A stretch of 49,502 nt of DNA from Streptomyces oryzae (GTDB lineage: Bacteria; Actinomycetota; Actinomycetes; Streptomycetales; Streptomycetaceae): NCBI RefSeq assembly GCF_017676365.1, contig NZ_JADKMA010000028.1, forward strand, positions 1 to 49,502, written 5' to 3'. This document shows positions 1 through 5,703 of this stretch, one piece after another. The position numbers and the translations under genes were made by a program. The stretch's first letter is position 1. Every line of letters begins with the position of its first letter. Under the pieces are notes generated by a model. It made no database searches. It was not told the DNA's origin and was given only the letters and a program-made list of their open reading frames with translations.

Positions 1-2
1 GG

Positions 3-140
3 GGCTGGGGGCTGGGCGCCGAGTGCGACGCCGTCTTCGACGACCTGTGGGCCTCCTACCAGGAGGTGGCCCGTGGCAGCCCGGCCTACGCCCGCTGGCT
101 GTCGGCGCAGCAGAACCCCGGACTGCCCGTAGTGGCTTGA
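3..140 (+). CDS. C-terminal end of an unrecognised protein (truncated by window edge)
   Basis: An open frame enters from the left edge and stops with TGA at 138-140, giving 45 residues. The end reads WASYQEVARGSPAYARWLSA and finishes LPVVA. Third codon positions are almost all G or C, as in genuine Streptomyces genes. A GC-rich hairpin follows directly, which fits a gene end. I do not recognise the family from so short a piece and assign no function. Confidence 0.6.
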   Translation, partial: GWGLGAECDAVFDDLWASYQEVARGSPAYARWLSAQQNPGLPVVA

Positions 141-145
141 GGGGG

Positions 146-166
146 CCGCGCCCCGAAGGGGCGCGG
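146..166 (+). terminator. GC hairpin after the truncated gene
   Basis: Perfect 9-bp stem (CCGCGCCCC / GGGGCGCGG) with a GAA loop, 5 nt after the stop codon. It has no T-run. From memory, hairpins of this sequence are widely dispersed between Streptomyces genes and may act as terminators or mRNA stabilisers. A similar one lies at 14969-14989. Confidence 0.5.
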
Positions 167-173
167 GGAACTG

Positions 174-207
174 CTCCCCCAAGCTCTTCGAGCAGGGGGT
201 GCCCCCA
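174..207 (+). repeat. Dispersed short palindromic repeat, copy 1
   Basis: Pattern CTCCCCCA, short variable palindromic centre (AAGCTCTTCGAGC), then GGGGGTGCCCCCA. The same architecture returns at 2225, 30856, 36535 and 40224. It sits in the spacer between the truncated gene and the 3' end of pepN. Confidence 0.7.
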
Positions 208-293
208 CAGCCACAACGCACCCGCAGCCCGCGAACGAGGGACAGGGGCACCCCCTCACCGGCCCCCACCGGAACAAGAGCGCGCCGCAGGCG

Positions 294-2924
294 CTACGCA
301 TCCGCCCGCTGGGCCCGCAAAGCGCGCGCCAGATCATCACGAGCCTCCACGACCAGACGCCGGAGCGCCGGCGCCGCATGCGGATGCCCGGCCAGCCACG
401 CATCGGCCGCGTCCAGCGTGGCCTGGTCCCCCTGGGAGGCGGGGAAGAGGCCCCGCACGATGGCCATGGCGATCTCGATCGACCGGGTGGCCCACACGGA
501 CTCCAGCACCTCGAAGTAGCGCGGCGCGTACGGCGCGGTCAGCTCGGTCTGTCCGGGCTGGTCGAAGCCGGAGATCGTCGCCTCCACCAGCGCGTTGGAC
601 AGCGCGTCGGACTCCACGACGGAGGCCCACGCCTGCGCCTTCACGGCGGCCGACGGCCGGGCGGCCAGGCACCGCACCTGGTGCCGCTTGCCGGAAGCCG
701 TGTCGTCCCTGGCCAGCTCGGCGCCGAGCGCGGACTCGTCGGCGAGGCCCTGGGCGGTGAGTGGCTCCAGGAAGGCCCAGCGCAGCTCCTGGTCCACCTC
801 CAGGCCGTCGATCCGCGCCGTGCCGTCCAACAGGCCCTGCAGCAGGCGCAGTTCCTGCTCCCCGGAGGCGACGGAGGCCAGGAATCGGGCCCAGGCCAGC
901 TGGTGCCCGCTGCCAGGTTCGGCGCTCCGCAACTGGGTGACGGCGCCCTCCGACAGCAGCTGCCCGCCCTCGGGGCGCCATCCGCGGTCCGTGTAGCGGT
1001 CCAGGGCCAGCTTGGCCTGGCCGTGCAGCATCTGCAGGACGCCGATCTCGGTCTCCTGCCCGGCGAATCTGAGCACCAGATCGATGAAGTCCCGCGCCGG
1101 CATCAGCCCGTCGCGGGTGAGGTTCCACACCGCGGACCAGCACAGCGCGCGGGCCAGCGGGTCGGTGAGCTCGCCGAGATGGCTGCGCAGGGTCGCCAGG
1201 GACACCTCGTCGAAGCGGACCTTGCAGTAGGTCAGGTCCGCGTCGTTGACCAGCACCAGGTCGGGCCGCTCGGCGCCGGCCAGCTCGGCGACCAGGGTGC
1301 GCGGGCCCGCGACGTCGACCTCCGCCTGTGCGTACCGCTGTACGGTGCCGTCGGCCGGGTCGCGGCGGTAGAGGCCGACGGCGACGCGGTGCGGGCGCAG
1401 CGTGGGATGGGTTTCGGAGGCGGCTTCCTGCAGGACGGCGAGCTCGGTGACGCGGCCCTCCGCGTCGTAGGTGAGCTGCGGGGTGAGGGTGTTGACCCCG
1501 GCGGTCTGGAGCCATGCCTTGGCCCATTCGGCCATGTCGCGCCCCGAGGTCTCCTCCAGGGCGCCGAGCAGATGTTCCAGCCGGGTGTTGCCCCACTGGT
1601 GGCGCTTGAAATAGCGCCGGGCGCCCTCCAGGAAGGCGTCCTGCCCCGCGTAGGCCACGAGCTGTTTGAGGACGGAGGCGCCCTTTGCGTAGGTGATGCC
1701 GTCGAAGTTGAGCTTGGCGTCCTCCAGGTCCCGGATGTCGGCGGTGACCGGGTGGGTGGAGGGCAGCTGGTCGGCGCGGTAGGCCCAGGACTTGCGGCGG
1801 TTGGCGAAGGTGATCCAGCCGTCACGGAAGCGGGTGGCCTCCACCAGTGCGAAGGCGCCCATGAAGTCCGCGAACGACTCCTTGAGCCACAGGTCGTCCC
1901 ACCACTCCATGGTGACCAGATCGCCGAACCACATATGGGCCATCTCGTGCAGGAGGACGTTGGCCCGGCCCTCGTACGAGGCGTCGGTGACCTTGCCGCG
2001 GAAGACGAACTCCTCGCGGAAGGTCACACAGCCGGGGTTCTCCATGGCGCCGATGTTGTACTCCGGCACGAACGCCTGGTCGTACTTGCCGAACGGGTAC
2101 GGATAGTCGAAGTGGTCGTGGAAGAAGTCCAGGCCCTGCTTGGTGACGGTGAAGATGTCGTCCGCGTCGAAGTGGCGCGCCAGCCCCTTGCGGCAGAGCG
2201 CGCCCAGCGGGATCTCCAGCTCGCTGCCCCCATTCTCGGCTTCGCTCGAACGGGAGGTACCCCCACCGAAGGTGCGGCGGTAGGTATCGGAGACGTAGTG
2301 GTACGGGCCCGCGACGACCGCGGTGATGTAGGTGGAGATCGGCTTGGTGCGGGCGAAGCGCCACAGCGCGGCCGACCCGTCGTCGACCGGGCGCGGCTCG
2401 CCCTCCTGGGCGCCGTTGCTCAGCACCGTCCAGCGCGCGGGAGCGGTGACGGTGAAGTCGAAGGGGGCCTTCAGATCGGGCTGTTCGAAGTTGGCGAAGA
2501 CGCGGCGCGCGTCGGCCGGTTCGTACTGGGTGTAGAGGTAGACCTCGCCGTCCTCCGGGTCGAGGAAGTGGTGCAGGCCCTCGCCGGTGCGGCTGAAGGC
2601 GCACTGCGCGTCGATGGTCACCTCGTTCGTGGCCCGCAGCCCGGGCAGGGTGATCCGGGCGCCGTCGAAGATCTCCTCCACGTTCAGCGACTCGCCGTTG
2701 AGGGTGACGGAGTGGACGTGCGGGGCCACGAGGTCGACGAAGGTGGTGGCGCCCTCCTCCGCGCTGGCGAACGTGATCGTCGTCGTGGAGCGGAAAGTGC
2801 GCGGTCCGGTGGCGGGGGGCGGCTCGATCGCCGAGCGCAGATCCAGCGCCACGTCGTACCCGCTCACGGTCAGCAGCGCTGCCCGCTGCCGGGCCTCGGT
2901 GCGGGTCAGGTTCTCTCCGGGCAC
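294..2924 (-). CDS. pepN: Aminopeptidase N (M1 family zinc metallopeptidase)
   Basis: Cytosolic zinc aminopeptidase that removes N-terminal residues from peptides, acting after Clp and similar proteases. The protein has 876 residues, normal for the family. Visible motifs are GAMEN (292-296), which binds the substrate N-terminus, and the zinc site HEMAH (326-330) with the third ligand Glu349, so the catalytic set is intact. The GTG start at 2924 gives VPGENLTR, the N-terminus remembered for Streptomyces PepN, preceded by a GGAGAGGGAG ribosome-binding site. The frame stays open to 3356, but that extension encodes only the translated 18-bp tandem repeat and is rejected. Residues about 220-234 come from a dispersed palindromic repeat lying inside the gene in frame. 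Transcribed divergently from the thiol oxidoreductase at 3217. Confidence 0.96.
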   Translation of the reverse strand: MPGENLTRTEARQRAALLTVSGYDVALDLRSAIEPPPATGPRTFRSTTTITFASAEEGATTFVDLVAPHVHSVTLNGESLNVEEIFDGARITLPGLRATNEVTIDAQCAFSRTGEGLHHFLDPEDGEVYLYTQYEPADARRVFANFEQPDLKAPFDFTVTAPARWTVLSNGAQEGEPRPVDDGSAALWRFARTKPISTYITAVVAGPYHYVSDTYRRTFGGGTSRSSEAENGGSELEIPLGALCRKGLARHFDADDIFTVTKQGLDFFHDHFDYPYPFGKYDQAFVPEYNIGAMENPGCVTFREEFVFRGKVTDASYEGRANVLLHEMAHMWFGDLVTMEWWDDLWLKESFADFMGAFALVEATRFRDGWITFANRRKSWAYRADQLPSTHPVTADIRDLEDAKLNFDGITYAKGASVLKQLVAYAGQDAFLEGARRYFKRHQWGNTRLEHLLGALEETSGRDMAEWAKAWLQTAGVNTLTPQLTYDAEGRVTELAVLQEAASETHPTLRPHRVAVGLYRRDPADGTVQRYAQAEVDVAGPRTLVAELAGAERPDLVLVNDADLTYCKVRFDEVSLATLRSHLGELTDPLARALCWSAVWNLTRDGLMPARDFIDLVLRFAGQETEIGVLQMLHGQAKLALDRYTDRGWRPEGGQLLSEGAVTQLRSAEPGSGHQLAWARFLASVASGEQELRLLQGLLDGTARIDGLEVDQELRWAFLEPLTAQGLADESALGAELARDDTASGKRHQVRCLAARPSAAVKAQAWASVVESDALSNALVEATISGFDQPGQTELTAPYAPRYFEVLESVWATRSIEIAMAIVRGLFPASQGDQATLDAADAWLAGHPHAAPALRRLVVEARDDLARALRAQRADA
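2225..2265 (-). repeat. Dispersed palindromic repeat, copy 2, inside pepN
   Basis: On the + strand it runs TGCCCCCA, a palindromic centre containing TTCTCGGCTTCGCTCGAA, then CGGGAGGTACCCCCA. This is the same CCCCCA...GGTACCCCCA frame as the intergenic copies. It encodes a Gly/Ser-rich stretch of PepN (about residues 220-234) upstream of the GAMEN motif, with no frameshift. Confidence 0.7.
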
Positions 2925-3106
2925 GCGGCGCTCCCTCTCCTCATCGGCTGCGGCATCGGCTGCGGGCCCCAGGCCGGCGCAGCGGACCGCATGGTCGACA
3001 GCCCGCTCAGGATCGCATGCGGGTCCGACACCGGACACCCGGGAATGTGAGCGACCGCCCGGAACGTTGTCGGCGTTCGAGACCACGTTTGAAACCGCGA
3101 TCGCAG

Positions 3107-3214
3107 CACACTGCCGATCATCGTCACACTGCCGATCGCCGCCACACTGCCGGCCACTGTCACATTGCCGGTCACCGTGACAACTGTTGATCAGCTCACA
3201 CTGTCGAGGAGAAC
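3107..3214 (+). repeat. Six tandem 18-bp units in the pepN / thiol-oxidoreductase divergent spacer
   Basis: Units begin at 3107, 3125, 3143, 3161, 3179 and 3197. The core is CACACTGCCGATC: units 1 and 2 match it exactly over 13 bases, units 3 and 4 diverge slightly, and units 5 and 6 are more degenerate. The last unit runs into the ribosome-binding site (CGAGGAG) of the gene starting at 3217. The period is exactly six codons, so a false Cys/Arg-rich repeat peptide appears in translations of either strand. Spacing and position suggest iteron-like binding sites or a slipped-strand expansion in a promoter. Confidence 0.85.
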
Positions 3215-3216
3215 GC

Positions 3217-3846
3217 ATGTCGGAGAAGACGCCCGTCGATTTCTGGTTCGACCCGCTGTGCCCCTGGGCGTGGATGACCTCGCGCTGGATGCTGGAGGTC
3301 GAGAAGGTCCGGCCGGTCGAGGTCCGCTGGCACGTGATGAGCCTGGCCGTCCTCAACGAGAAGCGGCTGGACGAGATGCCGGAGAACTACCGCGAGATGA
3401 TGGCCCGCGCCTGGGGGCCGGTACGGGTCTGCATCGCGGCCGAGCAGGAGCACGGCAACGAGGTGCTGGGGCCGCTCTACACCGCGCTGGGCAACCACGC
3501 CCACCCGGGCGGGCGGGCGCTGGACCGGGAGGTGATCCTGGAGTCGCTGGAGGAGGCCGGGCTGCCCGCCTCGCTGGCGGACGCCGCAGAGTCGGACAGC
3601 TATGACGGTGCGCTGCGCATCTCGCACGAGGAGGGCATCGGGCTGGTCGGCCAGGAGGTCGGCACGCCCGTCATCGCCGTACCGGGTGCGGACGGCCGCC
3701 GGATCGCCTTCTTCGGCCCGGTGGTCACCCCGGCTCCCAAGGGCGAGGCCGCTGCCAAGCTGTGGGACGGCACCCTGATGGTGGCCTCCACCCCCGGCTT
3801 CTTCGAGATCAAGCGCACCCGCGACGTCGGCCCGATCTTCGACTGA
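3217..3846 (+). CDS. DsbA-family thiol oxidoreductase, mycothiol-dependent nitroreductase (Rv2466c) type
   Basis: Protein of 209 residues with a thioredoxin/DsbA fold signature: the N-terminal strand runs into DPLCPWAW, and a cis-Pro loop is visible as GTPVIAVPG. The best family match by eye is the actinobacterial Rv2466c-like group, cytosolic enzymes that use mycothiol to reduce disulfides or nitro compounds. There is no signal peptide, so it is probably cytoplasmic. The active site is C15-P-W-A18, so the second (resolving) cysteine of a CxxC is replaced by Ala; a monothiol mechanism with mycothiol is inferred. The ATG at 3217 was chosen because CGAGGAG lies 8 nt upstream; an in-frame ATG at 3187 falls inside the tandem repeat. 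Confidence 0.88.
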   Translation: MSEKTPVDFWFDPLCPWAWMTSRWMLEVEKVRPVEVRWHVMSLAVLNEKRLDEMPENYREMMARAWGPVRVCIAAEQEHGNEVLGPLYTALGNHAHPGGRALDREVILESLEEAGLPASLADAAESDSYDGALRISHEEGIGLVGQEVGTPVIAVPGADGRRIAFFGPVVTPAPKGEAAAKLWDGTLMVASTPGFFEIKRTRDVGPIFD

Positions 3847-3864
3847 GCCGGCTCGCCCCGCAGT

Positions 3865-3905
3865 GCGAGGGCCCCTGCGTGTCCCGTCCACGCAGGGGCC
3901 CTCGC
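3865..3905. terminator. Bidirectional terminator
   Basis: Perfect 17-bp stem (3865-3881 with 3889-3905), 7-nt loop, followed by CGTTTT. It sits between the convergent thiol oxidoreductase and superoxide dismutase genes and can serve both. Confidence 0.9.
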
Positions 3906-3972
3906 CGTTTTCCGCCCCCGGAACGGTGAGAAGACGATCACGAGGGAGGAAGCACTTGGCGGCGCCGTACGG

Positions 3973-4620
3973 TCACGGCTTCAGCAGCAGATTGGTGGCG
4001 CGCTCCTTCGCGGCGGTGTAGCGGGCGGCGACGTCCTGCCAGTTGACGACGCGCCACATGGCCTCGACGAAGTCGACCTTCTGGTTGCGGTACTGGAGAT
4101 AGAACGCGTGCTCCCAGGCGTCGAAGACGAGCAGCGGCACCGAACCCTGGCCGACGTTGCCCTGGTGGTCGTAGACCTGCTCGACGATGAGCCGGCCGGT
4201 GACCGGCTCGTACGCCAGCACGCCCCAGCCCGAGCCCTGCGTGGTGGCGGCTGCCTTGGTCAGCTGGGCCTTGAACTTGGCGAAGCTGCCGAACGACTCC
4301 GCGATGGCGTCCGCCAGTTCGCCCGTGCCGTCCTTCCCCAGCGGTTCGCCGCCGCCGTCGCCCGTCATGTTCTGCCAGTAGATGGTGTGCAGGATGTGCC
4401 CGGACAGATGGAAGGCCAGGTTCTTCTCCAGCCCGTTGATGGCGCCCCACTGGTCTTTGTCGCGGGCTTCCGCCAGCTGTTCGAGGGTGTCGTTGGCCCC
4501 CTTCACGTACCCGGCGTGGTGCTTGTCGTGGTGCAGCTCGATGATCTCGCCGCTGATGACCGGCTCCAGCGCGGAGTAGTCGTACGGCAGCTCCGGCAAG
4601 GTGTAGGCCGGTGTCGGCAT
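3973..4620 (-). CDS. sodF: Superoxide dismutase, Fe-type (Fe/Zn)
   Basis: Converts superoxide to hydrogen peroxide and oxygen in the cytoplasm. The 215 residues give the full Fe/Mn SOD fold. Metal ligands are H30 (in ELHHDKHH), H78 (in LHTIYW), D167 and H171 (in FDAWEH). Streptomyces carries a Ni enzyme (sodN) and this Fe-type enzyme, and the Fur-family regulator Nur represses sodF when nickel is present; a Nur-like box lies 22-38 nt upstream of the start. In S. coelicolor a small RNA from the sodN 3' end also silences sodF; whether that applies here cannot be told from this window. The ATG at 4620 is preceded by GGGAGAG. Confidence 0.95.
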   Translation of the reverse strand: MPTPAYTLPELPYDYSALEPVISGEIIELHHDKHHAGYVKGANDTLEQLAEARDKDQWGAINGLEKNLAFHLSGHILHTIYWQNMTGDGGGEPLGKDGTGELADAIAESFGSFAKFKAQLTKAAATTQGSGWGVLAYEPVTGRLIVEQVYDHQGNVGQGSVPLLVFDAWEHAFYLQYRNQKVDFVEAMWRVVNWQDVAARYTAAKERATNLLLKP

Positions 4621-4641
4621 GCTCTCCCGCCCCTCTCGCTA

Positions 4642-4658
4642 TTGCACATTACTTGCAA
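4642..4658 (-). promoter_or_regulatory. Candidate Nur (nickel-responsive Fur family) operator of sodF
   Basis: TTGCACATTACTTGCAA on the + strand: two TTGCA half-sites 11 bp apart in direct orientation, AT-rich against a GC-rich background. This resembles the asymmetric TTGCA-type box I recall for Nur at the S. coelicolor sodF promoter. It lies close to the sodF start, where binding would block transcription. Confidence 0.6.
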
Positions 4659-5305
4659 CAAGAACGTAGCAGCAAGAGGCCGCCCCCGGCTCCGGGAGGC
4701 GGGGGTGGAGGTGAAGGGGCGGAGCCGGTCCAGGCCAAGGCCCGGCTCCGGGTCCGGCCCGGTCCGGTTCGGTTCGGCGGAATTTTCGTCAACCGGCGAC
4801 GAGAGGCGGCCAGTTCATTCCCGTGCGTTCATGTGCTCTGCTGAGAGGACGCTTTCGGGGCCGCCGAATGAGGTCGCGGAATGCTCGGGGTAAATGCCAG
4901 GTAATGGCTGAACGGCAAGCCGGAAGAGCCTCGCCGGATTCGTTGAAGAGTGAATCTCGGCGAAGCGGGCACAACAGAGTGAGGATTACGTCACTCGCTA
5001 CTCTCAAGTACGGGCGTAATCCAGGAAGATCGCAGACGTCATCGCAGACATCGCTATCCGCGTGAGCGGCACGGTGAGTGCCGTCACAGATTTCCGTGCG
5101 GCGAGCGGGCATCGTGGTGGCGATAACCCGGCGCGCAGCCGAGAAGTCCGGCCGCGAGGTCGGCCGCAAGGGGCGGATGTCGCCCCGCCGACCGGCCTGA
5201 CCTGCTGAAAGGTGTGGCTTTCCGCCCTATGGGGACGGATCGGGTATACGCGCCGATGTGCGCCGGAAATCGAGCCGGTTATCCCGTTTCAACCTCATCT
5301 CCCAA
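4659..5305. other. Intergenic stretch without a firm gene; contains palindromes
   Basis: No frame shows the codon bias of its neighbours, and the stretch around 4880-5080 is less GC-rich than flanking genes. Visible structure: a palindrome GAGTGA-N8-TCACTC at 4977-4996; an overlapping inverted repeat GGATTACG (4983-4990) / CGTAATCC (5015-5022); and a short direct repeat TCGCAGAC near 5030-5050. These look like regulator sites or remnants of a lost gene. Confidence 0.5.
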
Positions 5306-5374
5306 CCCGTCGGTGACGGGCAGACAACGCTTGGTCCTGGCCCTTCGCTACGGCGTCGGAACGAAGTTCCAGGA
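5306..5374 (+). promoter_or_regulatory. Structured leader: two hairpins, the second covering a Shine-Dalgarno
   Basis: Hairpin 1 is CCCGTC (5306-5311) pairing with GACGGG (5315-5320). Hairpin 2 pairs 5335-5347 with 5362-5374, 13 positions with two mismatches, and its 3' arm contains the AGGA of the AGGAGGGG at 5371. Such pairing would sequester the ribosome-binding site of the micro-ORF starting at 5388. It does not match the conserved core of the ydaO/c-di-AMP riboswitch. Confidence 0.3.
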
Positions 5375-5387
5375 GGGGTGGTGACAA

Positions 5388-5558
5388 GTGGACGGAGCGG
5401 CACAGGTCATGCGGTGCTGTGGCCGCACAGCGCTGCTCCTGTCTGTCTCAGCGTCAGGAGGAGGATTTGTGTTACAGCAGCCACAGAACCCTCGCGCGGT
5501 GAGCGGCCTATGGTCATACCCTGCCCCAGGAATGGCTACACTCGCCGACCATGTGTAA
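5388..5558 (+). CDS. Candidate micro-ORF with a TTA codon (56 aa, or 29 aa from the GTG at 5469)
   Basis: The long form starts at GTG 5388 after AGGAGGGG and has a hydrophobic segment (TALLLSVSASGGG). The short form starts at GTG 5469, 4-7 nt after the very strong AGGAGGAGGA (5456-5465). Both end at TAA 5556-5558. The codon after GTG 5469 is TTA, which in Streptomyces needs the bldA leucyl-tRNA. Against it, third-position GC is lower than in nearby genes. It may be a leader peptide rather than a stable protein. No family recognised. Confidence 0.25.
   Translation: MDGAAQVMRCCGRTALLLSVSASGGGFVLQQPQNPRAVSGLWSYPAPGMATLADHV
5537..5542 (+). promoter_or_regulatory. -10 element (TACACT) for the deacetylase-like/GT operon
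   Basis: TACACT followed by 8 nt and then ATG at 5551. The spacing and sequence match the -10 of valS (28137). Transcription from here would begin at or beside the ATG of the small ORF at 5551, giving a roughly 150-nt path to the ATG at 5700. Confidence 0.5.
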
Positions 5559-5703
5559 GGCCAGCCGGAATAGAAGCCGACAGAAAATTCACAACCGCCT
5601 GCCCCGGCCGGACGGTTTTGGCCGGTGTGTGAAGGCCGGTGACCGCGGGCGAAGATGTGCGAGGCCGGACGTGCCGGATGCCATCCCGGCTCCGCGAGGA
5701 TGA
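5551..5703 (+). CDS. Candidate leaderless upstream ORF coupled to the GT fusion gene
   Basis: An open frame of 50 codons starts with ATG 8 nt after a TACACT -10 element, so the mRNA would be leaderless. It ends in TGA at 5701-5703, overlapping the ATG at 5700 as ATGA, the usual form of translational coupling. The product would be short and very basic (MCKASRNRSRQK at the start), with four Cys and no recognised domain. Codon bias is ambiguous, so it may be regulatory rather than encode a functional protein. Confidence 0.35.
   Translation: MCKASRNRSRQKIHNRLPRPDGFGRCVKAGDRGRRCARPDVPDAIPAPRG

Noticed and set aside
2925..3356. 144-codon N-terminal extension of pepN
   Set aside because: It is only the translated 18-bp tandem repeat and spacer; GTG 2924 has a ribosome-binding site and the family N-terminus.
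5197..5560. c-di-AMP (ydaO) riboswitch before the cell-wall operon
   Set aside because: The conserved GGGGACCC / GGGGUGAA core is absent; only generic hairpins are seen.
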